Source: Leguminivora glycinivorella
Lineage: Eukaryota > Arthropoda > Insecta > Lepidoptera > Tortricidae
NCBI RefSeq assembly: GCF_023078275.1
Contig: NC_062979.1
Coordinates: 14,737,848-14,801,847 of the forward strand
Length of the DNA: 64,000 nt
Direction of reading: 5' to 3'
Part shown: in pieces, positions 32,137 through 42,890 of the stretch
Layout: the number at the start of each line of letters is the position of its first letter
Numbering within the stretch: position 1 is the first letter of the stretch
The notes under the pieces: model-generated
The model's input: only the letters and a program-made list of their open reading frames with translations
Told to the model about the DNA's origin: nothing
Databases searched by the model: none
Made by a program: the position numbers and the translations under genes

Positions 32137-33114
32137 ACTGATATATATAAACTCGGCCGATCATTGCGTGTGTCAAGGTAAATTAATAAGCAAAGCTGTT
32201 CACAGCCAGGATTGACATTCAAACTTCGCAAATCTGATCTTGATTTGATTATCCGCAGTGCGTCTCGCCCGCACGCATCCAGTATAATCAAATTAGTATC
32301 AAGTCAAGGTTGTGTTAAACTGTTTCGCTCGACGGAAACGTGCGATTAACGGTAGTAGCTTATTAATGTAAATAATTCGTCACTTTCGTACACATATTGG
32401 AATGCAAATCCATTAAATGCATAATAGATCATTCATATCCAGTGTTTTGCATAAAATGTCTTATCCAATTCATAGAACAACTCTCAACTCGAGTAGGCAT
32501 ATTGGTTTATTTTTTAAATACACATGCTAACATTTAATTTATTAAGTTGAATACTTCTGGGGGTAGTGCGTAAGTAGCACATATTAGAGTAAGGGTTCCA
32601 ATTGCAAAGAATGTACCTATAAAAAATACGGATACGAAAAAATAATATCGCTTGCAGACGTATCTGCAATATCTGCATTATAAAACAAAGTCGAGAATAT
32701 TGTTTGGAAAGGATAATACATAATATATGTGTTACTGTATTATCCCCGGCGTCTTTGCGCATGATCACGTTTGTTAAAAAAACCCCGGAACTTGACACAG
32801 CGTGACATACACATAAGATTTATATTGTGTTGATTTTTTATCGTACGTTTTACTGCGGAAACTATTTGTCAACGACTTTTGAACATTTGTGTTTTAATAA
32901 TTGTAATCTAGCTTAAACCTTTAAGGTTAAACATCTTCTCACATAATGTAAATACTCCTAAGCGAGGAAAATGCACTAATATTAGAATTAAATTCATAAA
33001 GTTCTAATGCTGGTCGGAGTTTGCGTATAAAATAAAGGGATTTAATTTTATAGCATTGTGAACAATAGTAGCAATTTTATTCGTCCATAACATTTGACAT
33101 TTACCAGTCGCTTT
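32137..33114. other. Upstream intergenic DNA, nothing recognised
   Basis: No exon or repeat family recognised between gene A and the LINE fragments at 33.1 kb. Confidence 0.35.
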
Positions 33115-33240
33115 TCGGTGAAGGAAAACTTCCTGTGGAAAAGAAGTCAAGACTTACTCCAATAAGACCTACTTGGAAGGTCAGGTGGCAGTGGTACTCG
33201 CTTTGGTAAAAACTGGTGCCTACGAAAATACTTACGGTAG
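33115..33240 (-). repeat. Dispersed LINE-like fragment, reversed
   Basis: In reverse it contains AGTTTTTACCAAAGCGAG, CACTGCCACCTGACCTTCCA, and GTAGGTCTTATTGGAGTAAG, matching 33720-33815 and 4677-4800. Confidence 0.6.
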
Positions 33241-33349
33241 TTGTCAAGCGAACGTGGCTACAGCAAGAAGCCGAGACAATGCAAGGGAGATTATAGTCGA
33301 CATTTAAATACGGACACGTGTCTTGTCGACATCGAAAATACTATTGGAA

Positions 33350-33545
33350 AATAATGTCGCATGTGACACTCCTTGAGTTGCAGGTTACGGTGACCGCTTT
33401 CCATCAGGCGGACCGTATGCATGTTTGCCACCGACATAGTGTAAGAAAATGTCACTAAGTATTTAATATTCATAATTACTGTCACCATATTGTCAAAGCG
33501 ATCCCCAGGCTCCCGTGAGCAGTGGCAAATGCCGGGATAACGCAA
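33350..33545 (+). repeat. LINE 3'-end fragments
   Basis: GAGTTGCAGGTTACGGTGAC, CCATCAGGCGGACCGTATGC and TTTGCCACCGACATAGTG match the 37803-37950 and reversed 1924-1970 fragments. A second piece (CAGGCTCCCGTGAGCAGTGG, CCGGGATAACGCAAGGAGGA) is inverted relative to 33658-33710. Confidence 0.6.
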
Positions 33546-33644
33546 GGAGGATGACTGTCACCATATATTGATTAGTAATGAATTATTTCATATTTCTACT
33601 ATTTCAATTGTGTTAATAGGAACATAACCATGAAATAAGTCTGA

Positions 33645-33905
33645 CCAAAAAGAGTAATCATCCTCCTTGTGTTCGTGCGTGCGTACGGCTCATGGGAGCC
33701 TGGGGTCCGCTGTGACAACTAATCCCAAGATTTGGCGTAGGCACTAGTTTTACGAAAGCGACTGCCATCTGACCTTCCAACCCAAAGGGTAACTAGGCCT
33801 TATTGGAATTAGTCCAAAAAGAGTAGAAATTTAAAAGTGGAGTGTCATCCCTTTCAAATCAATACGTGTGAGAAAACGGGACGACACTACGATGTTGCCA
33901 CTCTC
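33645..33905 (+). mobile_element. Interrupted copy of the 8.55-kb MITE family
   Basis: The left end GTCTGACCAAAAAGAGTA is at 33641-33658 and the family resumes at about 33818 with CAAAAAGAGTAGAAATTTAA, GTGTCATCCCTTTCAAATCA, ACGGGACGACACTACGATGT. In between lies a dispersed LINE-like piece (TCATCCTCCTTGTGTTCGTG to TTATTGGAATTAGTC). Confidence 0.7.
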
Positions 33906-34928
33906 ACTACGGAATTGAATTGAATTGAGTACTTATATAAACTATTACCTACAGGATTTATATCCACTACGGGTCCCTACACGAAGGATGGTCCGTTCGC
34001 TCTTAGATGTTTTTTTTTTTAAATGGACATCAGTCAAAAACAGCGGCGGAACCTTGACTCATTATACTAAGATCCTTCGCTTTGCTAGTTACTATTATTA
34101 GGTTGGCACAAAAAACGTTTGCGTAAATGGATGACAGACTGTTTTTTACAAAATGTCTTCTGCTTCAAGATAGTAAGCATATAAACTAGTTAATATGAAA
34201 ATATGTGAGGTAGGTACCTACATAACATGTTTTTTCTTAAAACGGCCATATTTCCTGGAGCTATTATTTTTACTAGTTTTTAGGGTTCCGTATTTCAAAA
34301 GGAAAAAATGAAACCCTTATATTAGGATCGGTTTGGGGTCCGTTTGTCAAAACCTTTTGTCCCGGGAATGCGTGAAATTTAAAACCATAATTATTACTCG
34401 TAGGTTACAGTCCAGTTTTCGTCAGCGCAAAAAACAATTCGTTAATGTTAATGCGTAATTATATGCCACAAAAACTAATATTTCTACACTGAAATCAATA
34501 AATGGGGTACTTTAACGTTAACATAGAACTACTTATTAGATTCGGCAAATAATTAATTATTGTCTTATCTACACGTGCAAAAAATTCAAAAACCTCGAAA
34601 TCTTAAAAAAAAACATAACTTGTACGGATTCACCGACCCGAATCTGATTCGAACCTGGCTGTCTTTTTTTATTAAAATGTTTTGCACACTGATATTTCAT
34701 TCTACATTGTATATCGCTTAAAAAATGTTTTAATTAATCAGAAGATACTTATGCGTAGTCATTGTTGACCACGTCCTCCGACAACAAATCAATGGAAAAA
34801 TAAAATCAAAATAATGAAACTCGATTTAATTCCGTAGCCCAGTATGTAGTCCATCACTTTCATCTACTTAATAGCCCAGTTTATTTTAGAGCCCACCATC
34901 TTTCAAGTACTTAGTCCTTGTACTCCCT
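33906..34928. other. Intergenic, with a GGGTTCCGT repeat fragment at 34281-34400
   Basis: The fragment starts TTAGGGTTCCGTATTTCAAA and is related to 9973-10225. No gene seen. Confidence 0.45.
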
Positions 34929-35057
34929 GCGTATTCACATTATCCGAACCGATATCGGATGTTGGACCGATATCCCATACATTTAAGCCGCCATCTTTGA
35001 TTTGCCTTTGAAATCCGTCCGACATCCGATATCGGATCAAACAGTGTAAAAACGCAC
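34929..35057. mobile_element. ATCCGATATCGGAT palindromic family, copy 1
   Basis: Left arm GCGTATTCACATTATCCGAA CCGATATCGGATG pairs with right arm CATCCGATATCGGATC...GTGTAAAAACGCAC. The loop includes GCCGCCATCTTTGATTTGCC. Six further copies or pieces lie in 39-50 kb. No coding content; the arms are mutually inverted and contain the self-palindrome ATCCGATATCGGAT. Confidence 0.85.
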
Positions 35058-35279
35058 TAACGGGCATTGCCTCTGCGTGCGTCCCATGACACGGGCAAAA
35101 GTAGCATCTGCTAGGTGCAGTGCAGCCCTTATTATATTTCTTCAAAATGCTCTTTTAGCTTCGGCTCTGCGCATGTCTACCAAATGTCCGTAAAATGTTT
35201 ACCTCGTTCCAATTGTAAGCATTGTATGTACTTACTTACCTATAATATCGCACTAAATATTTATTTATGTATATTTTGG

Positions 35280-35688
35280 ACGACCGTTCTGGCCTAGAGC
35301 GTCGTGACCCTGCCTGCTGCCGTGGTCCCGGGCGGGTTCGAATCCTGGTAAGGGCATTTATTTGTGTTATGAGCACAGATATTTGTTCCTGAGTCATGGA
35401 TGTTTTCTATGTAGGTATATAAGTATTTGTATATTATATCCCCCATATTCATAAACGTTCACTAAAGTTATCAAGCCGATAAAGTTCGTTTGTCCCTTTC
35501 TATCACACCAATACGTCGGAAAGGGACAAACGAACTTTATCGGCTTGATAACTTTAGACAACGTTTATGAATAAGGGGGAAAATATATCGTTGTCTGAGT
35601 ACCCATAAGACAAGCCTTCTTGGGCTTACCGTGGGAGTCAGTCAATCTGTGTAATAATGTCCTATAATATTTATTTATATATTTTATC
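35280..35688 (+). repeat. tRNA-derived SINE interrupted by a palindromic MITE
   Basis: Head GACGACCGTTCTGGCCTAGA with box B GGGTTCGAATCC, body TTCCTGAGTCATGGATG to 35439, then the inserted MITE, then the SINE tail from 35580 (TATCGTTGTCTGAGTACCC, AGCCTTCTTGGGCTTACCG, AATCTGTGTAATAATGTCC). The tail wording differs from the 42.6-kb SINE and matches the fragment at 38354-38470, so it is a second subfamily. Confidence 0.85.
35440..35579. mobile_element. Palindromic MITE inside the SINE (140 bp)
   Basis: CCCCCATATTCATAAACGTT on the left and AACGTTTATGAATAAGGGGG on the right, with near-perfect arms of about 60 bp sharing AAAGTTATCAAGCCGATAAA. Uninterrupted SINE sequence continues on both sides. 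Target duplication unclear. Confidence 0.85.
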
Positions 35689-35907
35689 GATGTACTTGTA
35701 CAATAGCGATAACTGATCAATGAAGTTACTATACACGCTATCGTTCTAAATAAAATTCAACTTCCACCGTTTGCTGTTGCCTGGATCCGAGCGAAACTCC
35801 GCGAAAGGCTTTAACTTACAAAAGTCAGAACTTTGTACTTTCCGGATTCGTAGTTAAAAAGCGCCATTTCGATATTGTGCAATGTGCATATACCTAATAT
35901 TGCTCCT

Positions 35908-36013
35908 TAGACTTATATTGACGGGGATATAGACCGTGATTACTTGTTTGATTTTCGTCGAGCTCCCGATATTTCGACGCAGTTGCATGCATCATGATCA
36001 ATATAAGTCTAAT
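35908..36013. mobile_element. Short palindromic element
   Basis: TTAGACTTATATTGAC on the left is inverted as GATCAATATAAGTCTAA on the right, enclosing GGGATAT / CCCGATATTTCGACG. A similar GTCAATATAAGTCTTA piece lies at 29711-29726. Confidence 0.65.
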
Positions 36014-36589
36014 GAAAATAACCGTGAATCATTCAAAGCTCTTAATATTGCTCCTGTTTAGAATTTTCAATAAGTAATATTTTATCTGCTCGTGAAGCAA
36101 GAACACCTTTTTTGTTGAAAATGCGCATTTGGTTTTATATTAAAGTGTAACAGGCGGCGTCTTCGGTGCTTAAATATGTTACCTTCGCCTATTTTAAGAA
36201 CTTCTATAATATTGAGATATTTGATGTAATTTTATTGAAATTCCATTGTGTAACGGGAAATTTGTTTTGACGTGGTGTTCACAGTGTTCACTAAAATCAA
36301 GGCATACGAATACATACGAGTAACATATTTCTAGCAAACAATCCTAAGACATGTCAAGTGAATAGTTTTAGACAAACTTTGCGATCGCAGAAAAACAATA
36401 CACACGATGATGTAAACAAACAAACCTTGCCATTGGATCGGCCAAATGATCTTCGTTCAATACGCTGGATGAATGCAAATGCGGTCACCATTGAAACGGC
36501 CATGGAGGTCGATTGCCATTCCAGCCGCTTTCCTAATGGACTAAAATTAGGCGGTTTATACACTTATCGCGTCTCCCCGCGTAAATACT
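36014..36589. other. Intergenic, nothing recognised
   Basis: Two overlapping opposite-strand frames of about 70 codons (36354-36591) mirror one another and lack any known domain. Confidence 0.35.
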
Positions 36590-36700
36590 GAGGGCTTACC
36601 GCGAACAACGAAGTACATAAAATTGTCTTAGTCACTCTTATCACGCCTTCATTGAAATAAAAGGTAATCGAAGAAACTTGGGTGTTCGCGGTAAGTCCTC
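36590..36700. mobile_element. Small TIR element (111 bp)
   Basis: GAGGGCTTACCGCGAACA on the left is inverted as TGTTCGCGGTAAGTCCTC on the right, one mismatch. Confidence 0.75.
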
Positions 36701-36944
36701 AAGTGTGCGTGGATAACCTGAGTAATATTTGTGATGTAAGGTGTATCAGGTTAGGTTACCCATAAATACTTAATCAAACCGTTTCAGTAGAGTGTTATTT
36801 TCATAAAACTATCTAATGATGTGTTTGTTGATTTTATTCGACTTTAGATACGTGTATGAAAGTATATTTTTAATAAATTATACTTCTAAATGAAGTAGAC
36901 GCTTTCATAATCATAATACCTACACCTACGAGTAAAGTGGGTAA

Positions 36945-37250
36945 TTTTTTTCAAAGTTGTCCACCCCACTTTTTTTGGATATGACTAATTGACTATGTGG
37001 TTTCCACTCAGAATCGCGAGCTCTTTCAAGCCTAATAGGAGAAAAAAGTGTCCTAAGGTTTTTCCCAATCCGTTACCACTTTTTCATACCTACATTTTGT
37101 ATGGCGGTAACGAAATGAAAGGTTTGAAAAATGTACGGAAATCTTGGGGCATTTTATTTCTCCTATCAAGAAAGACCTCGCGATTCTGAGTATGAATCGC
37201 GTAAAAAATACCCATGTTACAAAAAAAAGTGAGGTGGACAACTTTGAAAA
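36945..37250. mobile_element. Inverted-repeat element (about 305 bp)
   Basis: TCAAAGTTGTCCACCCCACT on the left pairs with AGTGAGGTGGACAACTTTGA on the right. Further inside, AATCGCGAGCTCTTTC / CGCGATTCTGAG and AATAGGAGAAAAAAG / TTTATTTCTCCTAT are also inverted. The opposing open frames here are mirror images of the palindrome. Confidence 0.75.
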
Positions 37251-37345
37251 AAATGTCCCACCTAGGATACTTATTTATTTACAAGCGCTTTTTGAATTTA
37301 ATGAATATGCGAATAAAAAAAATCATTTAAATAAATAAATAAATA

Positions 37346-37584
37346 TTTGGGACACCTTACACAGATCAACTTAGCCTCAAACTAAGCAAAGCTTGTACTA
37401 TTGGTTCTAATCGACGATATACATACTTAAATAGATAAATACATACTTATATACATAGAAAACATCCATGACTCAGGTACAAATATCTGTGCTCATCACA
37501 CAAATAGATGCCCTTACCGAGATTCGAACCCAGGACCGCGGCTCAGCAGCCAGGGTCACTACCGACTGAGCTAGACTGGTCGTC
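37346..37584 (-). repeat. tRNA-derived SINE, near full length
   Basis: On the minus strand: head GACGACCAGTCTAGCTCAGT, GCGGTCCTGGGTTCGAATCT (box B), body, and end TGATCTGTGTAAGGTGTCCC. Same tail type as the 16.7- and 42.6-kb copies. The box A region TAGCTCAGTCGG is the most tRNA-like of the set. Confidence 0.88.
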
Positions 37585-37802
37585 AATTTGCTTTTAGTCT
37601 TGTAAATTAGCTCTTATTTTAAGTGACCTTTAAATTTTAGCAACAATGACAACCAAATGATTACATAATATTTAAAAGAAGTAAGTAAGTAACTGGTTTG
37701 AAAGAGTTACCTGACAACTTGACCAGCCTACTTTACTATGCTCGTCTTTAAGAAACTTGTAGTAAATAATTATTAGCTCATGCCGAGGCATTTCCGATGA
37801 AC

Positions 37803-37950
37803 TACAGTATGGGGTTCTTCAAAAAAGGAGTGTACAAGTTTCTAATGGGCAACGCGCATATGACACCCCTTGAGTTGCAGACGTCCATAGGTTACGGTGA
37901 CCGTTTTCCATCAGGCGGACCGTATACCTGTTTGCCACCGCCGTGGTACG
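37803..37950 (+). repeat. Non-LTR retrotransposon 3'-end fragment
   Basis: TATGGGGTTCTTCAAAAAAG parallels the TATGGGGTTCTTCAAGAAGC coding segment at 42175, and CCATCAGGCGGACCGTATAC, TTTGCCACCGCCGTGG parallel 33.4 kb. It is thus the end of a LINE polymerase frame plus 3' region. Confidence 0.65.
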
Positions 37951-38353
37951 AAAAAAATTACTACTAATTTTTATATTAAAAGAAAAATTTACACCGGCAG
38001 AAATGATTGTGCCTGTGCAGTCCGATTCGGATTTCACATTTTCAAAGTCGTATCAAAATGATATGAAAATTTCATCAATTTGTTATGTCAGAATCGCCCA
38101 CACAATACGAGTGCGCGACTTTGAACTTGAAATTATATACGATCGTGCGATAAACAAAAATGCCGTACGACTAATCTTCGAAAAATAGAATTAGCGGTGA
38201 CGTGTTAATCAAAATTTACTTAAGTATTTCGATTAGTTATTTTAACTTAAAAAAGTTTTCTGTTCTTGTTAATTTGTTAATTAGATTTCAATGGCAACAA
38301 AGAAATTTCAATTTCAATTCCAATGGTTTTGTGATAGTTCAGTAGGAATAAAA

Positions 38354-38470
38354 TAGATAAATAAATATATAAATATTATAGGACTTTCTTACACAGATTG
38401 ACTGAGCCCCACGGTAAGCTCAAGAAGGCTTAATATAATATACAAATACTTAGAAAAAACATATACATAG
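38354..38470 (-). repeat. SINE 3' fragment (second tail type)
   Basis: In reverse: AGCCTTCTTGAGCTTACCGT, GGGGCTCAGTCAATCTGTGT, AAGAAAGTCCTATAATATTT, matching the 35580-35688 tail. The tRNA-like head is absent. Confidence 0.7.
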
Positions 38471-38487
38471 GAATCATTTAACAGTCA

Positions 38488-38600
38488 TATCTCACTCATA
38501 CAAGCATGGCACGCGTTCACCTACATGAGCTTAGAATGTGTGCCAGGAACGCGCCTCTTTCATATACCTAAGTATATATTTGATCGCCAGTGTCCGAACT
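38488..38600. repeat. Repeat pair member (partner at 5008-5112)
   Basis: Shares CTCACTCATACAAGCATGG, GAGCTTAGA, ACGCGCCTCTTTCATATA and TTTGATCGCCA with 5008-5112. Confidence 0.65.
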
Positions 38601-39313
38601 CGACACGACACTCGACTGTGTCGAGTGTGGAAATGCATGCATTGTATAATTATAAAAGTAAAGTCATATAGGTAGGTATATAAAACTTTTCGAACATTGC
38701 TTGAATTGGAACCAAATTGTATATGCATCATCAGATTTACTTTTCAACCCGCAAAAGTGGGTACTTAAACTTAAAGTGTTAGATTAGGTCCCCGTAACAG
38801 TTAAGAAAGCATTACAAATTTTACTACACATGTTGATTAAGCTCGTCGAAACCGGCAGTACTTGAATGAAGTTGCACATAAGGTTACAATGACGGTTGCG
38901 TTCAAACAGCGTGTGGCCAAATAAAGACGCTCAGCGGCGCCAGTCCGTCAACCTATTGAGTTGAGGTCTGTCCACACTGACTCGAACTATTTCCGATACA
39001 AAAAAATCACATTATAAATATAATAGATATAATAAATACAATATAAACATATTATAAATATAATAGATATAAAAAGATGAAATATACCTAGTGCTCTCAG
39101 TTGCATGAACTTTTAAAAAATGTGCATTTTACGTAATGGTAACTCAACCTGCAAGCACGTGTCTTGTATGTTGTGCTTTTTCAACGACACTTTTGTGTTG
39201 AAATACCTAGGTATTAGTTTTTATCAAAAACTAAATAATAATAAATATTTACAACTTTATTTTAGAAGCGGTATAATATAACTATGTTAGTAAGTCATAA
39301 TTTATTTTCCTGA

Positions 39314-39447
39314 TTGCGTTTTCACATTATCCGATCCGATATTGGATGTCGGACCAATATCTCATACATTGCAGGCGCCATCTTGGATTTTTTTCTATTG
39401 AAATCCTTCCGACATCAGATATCGGATCGGAAAATGTGAAAACGGAC
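39314..39447. mobile_element. ATCCGATATCGGAT palindromic family, copy 2
   Basis: TGCGTTTTCACATTATCCGA on the left and TCGGATCGGAAAATGTGAAA on the right. Loop GGCGCCATCTTGGATTTTTT and GAAATCCTTCCGACATC as in other copies. Confidence 0.85.
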
Positions 39448-41503
39448 TAACCTGAATTTAACATTTTAAATTTTTAATGACTTTTCGAGTATCGCACGTT
39501 GTTTTAAAAACTTCTAAATCAAGTTTTACTCGTAAAAGTCCAAGCTAAATGAACATGTTTTCATACCCCAAATAAATGGGGCCACAACATTTTAAGTTTC
39601 TAAATCCATCTCCAAGTAAAAAAAAATAGTTTATTATCCCATTCATCTCATAAGTCATCCTAGATTTTTTTTAATACGGAGCACAAAAAAATCCGTGCGA
39701 ATTTTCACACTTATGTACAGACCTTTATGATCCAACCGGTTGTCTGTGTCAAGGTCGACAGCGGTTACTAAATGCATCGAAAATAATATTTGTTTTTATT
39801 GCACTAGTAGGGCCAAATTCGACTTTATTAATTAACAGCGCGTTACATGGTGACCTTCAATTTTAATAATTATTGTTTGAAATTAAATATAGTCCAGGGA
39901 CTCCAAACGCAGTTCTTCCATCTTTTATCAATAATTTTATTTTCTTATGCAGGATCTTTGTGAGACGACGTTAAAAAGTTTATTCTTATATATAATATTT
40001 GTTTTATAAATTGTGAAATTAAATTAGATAATTATTTTGTTTTGAATACTATTAAAATTTAATATTAGCACTGCCTACTCTGATTTGCCCGAAAGTTGAA
40101 TGGTAGGGAATGCCTCATGTCAATGCTTAATGCTATAGCATTAAGTCCGCCTTGTGCACAGTTTTATTTTCTTTGTACAATATGGATTAAATTAATCAAT
40201 AAATAGTTTTATTTAAGTTTAGATAGAAAAATGTTATTGTGACTATTCTACTAATAAATAAATAAAGGATTTGCGATGTTTTCTAATTACACAGCCAAAT
40301 AGGCATTAGGTAAAAATACAGCACAGTAATTTTCGTAGTTTAGTAATCCACAACAGTAGCGGCAGCATGTCTCAAACTTAAAATAAATGATGTGTAATCG
40401 CGTCTCCGTGTGTAGAAATACAGCTGTCGATATCAATCATAATTTAATCATCTGTACGATGTTTCGTTTTTGAATGGTATGCTGTCAGTGCAATAGTGTG
40501 AATAGTTGATTATCGTGGATCGAGGTGAGCAATGTTTACCTTTTTAACCAACTTCAAAAGGAGAGGGTCGTTAATTCATACGAATATTTTTTTGCAAATG
40601 AAGCAGTACTATACAAGAAGAAATATGTATTGAAACTGGAGCTAAAATGCCTTAAAACCTAAGGTAGGTTTTAAGTTTTATACTATCTTAGAGTACGCTT
40701 TTATTATCAAAAAGAACATTCGATTATCTGTCTTGGGTTATCCCTTTCTTCTACAGTTCATGGAAGCCCCGGCTTGGCAATTAATCCTAGGAACAGGAGT
40801 AAAGTACATTTGTCTACGAAAGCGCCTTCCTTCACCGGTCGTATTTTTAAATCGTTTCCTTTTCGCACGTGTATATGTTTTTCAGTACAGATGGCCGTTT
40901 GAAGTTTTAACCTGACAAGGAATTAACCACTTTGCGCACTAAATAGTGGGGACAAAAAGCGCCATCTGCACTGTAAATAATATTACGTAAATAAATTCTC
41001 TAACAGCCTACCCAAATGCTCGCACCAAATGTGCGTAAATGAGAAGACGGAATATTTCTCATAGGCGTTTCCTTTTAAGCTAGGTCTATACTTTTGTTTG
41101 TTGACTGCAACTTATCGGGGTAAGGATAATTTGAGAGTTTAATATTAATTTTGAAGTCAGTATTATTTTTGTGGATGAATCTGCCATAACCTTACACAAA
41201 TAGTGCAAATACCTAGGGTAAACATCGAATTGCAACAACTGCCAACAACAGATTTTGAAAGTTAACATCATATATATTGATTAGTACTTCATTATCATCG
41301 ATAAGGTAAACGTCCTAGCACCGGTCCAAATACTCAATAAAATAAATGTTATTAAATGACATTCTATTATCACCTCTATGGTCAAAAAATATAAGTATGT
41401 AGGTATTTATAAGTGACATATTAGGTGGAAAGTGAGAAGCACTCGAGTGGCTACGAAAATCGTATCATACACTACTACTTGTATAAGTAGTATTCCGAGT
41501 AGT
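39448..41503. other. Intergenic, nothing firmly recognised
   Basis: About 2 kb of AT-rich DNA. Phrases near 40850-40970 (CCTTTTCGCACGTGTATATG, AGCGCCATCTGCACTG) echo dispersed repeats at 19.3 and 23.3 kb. No exon was seen. Confidence 0.4.
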
Positions 41504-41533
41504 AGTGATGACGAGGGTATCCTCGTCATCACT
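41504..41533. repeat. Perfect short hairpin
   Basis: A 13-bp stem (AGTGATGACGAGG / CCTCGTCATCACT) with a GTAT loop. Immediately upstream, ACTACTACTTGTATAAGTAG adds a second small inverted repeat. Function unknown. Confidence 0.6.
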
Positions 41534-41711
41534 TTTAATGAAAAAAAAATAAGGAAAATACACAAAAATTATAAGTATGTACCTACATACCTATATTTGG
41601 CATCTAGATAAATAAAAAAAAACATACAGGCACAAAAAAACTTTTGGTGTCTTAAATAGTTATTTGTTATACAAGGGAGCAAAGTTGTATTTTAACCGAG
41701 TGTGGAATTGC

Positions 41712-41860
41712 AACACGAACTAGCGAATGGATTCTAGGGTTGAACTATGAGCTAGCGAATGGATTCTATGGTTGAACCACGAGCGAAGCGAGTGGTTCGA
41801 AAATAGAATCCTGAGCGAAGCGAGTAGTTCAAAAATAGAATCCTGAGCGTAGAGAGTTTT
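41712..41860 (+). repeat. Short tandem repeats with GAGCGAAGCGAGT
   Basis: Two copies of AGCTAGCGAATGGATTCTA(G/T)GGTTGAAC-type units are followed by three units of the form GAGCGAAGCGAGT.GTTC.AAAATAGAATCCT, about 40 bp each and progressively diverged. Confidence 0.6.
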
Positions 41861-42049
41861 TGATTTAGTCCTAATTTTGTAGTTAACCCTATGAAATTAT
41901 TTGCCTATTTCAATTTTTGTTTTATACGTAACTATATAGAGACACCGGTTGTGCCCCTCAATATTTATTTTATTAATTTGACAGATAGAGAGCATAGAGA
42001 GAGCATACGATAAATAATTAAATAGGTATACCAAGCATCAAACGCTACG

Positions 42050-42310
42050 ACAAACCACGCACGTTAGCACGTGGCAAACCAAGAACAAATGGGCCTCTCG
42101 CTCGTTTTTGCCCAGAACGTGCAAGTTGTGGAATGAGCTACCTTTTGAAGTGTTTCCCTTACGTTATGATATGGGGTTCTTCAAGAAGCAGGTATTTAGG
42201 GTTCTCAAAGGTCTGCAACGCGTAAGTGGTTCTCCCGATGTTGCTTATGTCCATAAGCGGCGATAACTGCTTCCAATCAGGCGGCTCGTCTGCTAGTTTG
42301 CTGCCTATTT
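42050..42310 (+). pseudogene. C-terminus of a non-LTR retrotransposon polymerase
   Basis: The clean frame 42093-42266 reads ASRSFLPRTCKLWNELPFEV then FPLRYDMGFFKKQVFRVLKG and ends at TAA. The R.FLPRT..LWN.LP..VFP..Y....FK pattern is the characteristic C-terminus of jockey/CR1-type LINE ORF2 proteins. The 3' region follows (AATCAGGCGGCTCGTCTGCT). Everything upstream of the last ~60 codons is missing, the usual 5' truncation of LINE copies. Confidence 0.8.
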
Positions 42311-42640
42311 CATAAAAACACCTCTATGCAAGTTTCTTTCTGCAAAGCAATAAAGACTGTATGTTGAATCCTTATATTGAATCAGACAGGAATGAAATAT
42401 GCAAATTTAGTTTTGTATGTTTGTTATGATTATGATACCTATAGTGACTCAACGTGGTCGATATAATTAACTTATTGGACGGAAAATTTAGAATACATGT
42501 TTACCCTCAGAATCCAAGGACAAAATAAATTTGCCAATTTATTTACGTCATTTAGAGCGTTCGAATTCCCATCCGCGGGTCGCGGATTCACGCCCGATGC
42601 GGATGACGAGTGATGCCCATCACTCATAGCATTTTTTTTT

Positions 42641-42890
42641 GACGACCGGTCTGGCCTAGCGCTTAGTGACCCTGCCTGCTAAGCCGCGGTCCCGGGTTCG
42701 AATCCCGGTAAGGGCATTTATTTGTGTGATGACTGATGAGCACAGATATTTGTTCCTGAGTCAAGGATGTTTTCTATGTAAGTATATAAGTATGTATAAG
42801 TAGTATATCGTCGCCCAGCACCCATAGTACAAGCTTTGTTTAGTTTGGAGCTAGGTTGATCTGTGTAAGGTGTCCCCCAATTTTTTTTTT
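42641..42890 (+). repeat. tRNA-derived SINE, full length (reference copy)
   Basis: Head GACGACCGGTCTGGCCTAGC (box A TGGCCTAGCGC), GGTCCCGGGTTCGAATCCCG (box B), body with AGATATTTGTTCCTGAGTCA, and end GATCTGTGTAAGGTGTCCCC plus an A/T-rich tail. tRNA-like Pol III promoter boxes mark it as a class of SINE transcribed by Pol III and moved by a LINE's enzyme. Confidence 0.9.

Noticed and set aside
34091..34125. TTAGGTTGGCACAAAAAACG, like a mariner terminal repeat
   Set aside because: No matching inverted end or transposase nearby, so at most a solo remnant.
41712..41860. CRISPR-like spaced direct repeats
   Set aside because: Eukaryotic DNA; units are adjoining, diverged tandem repeats without regular unique spacers.
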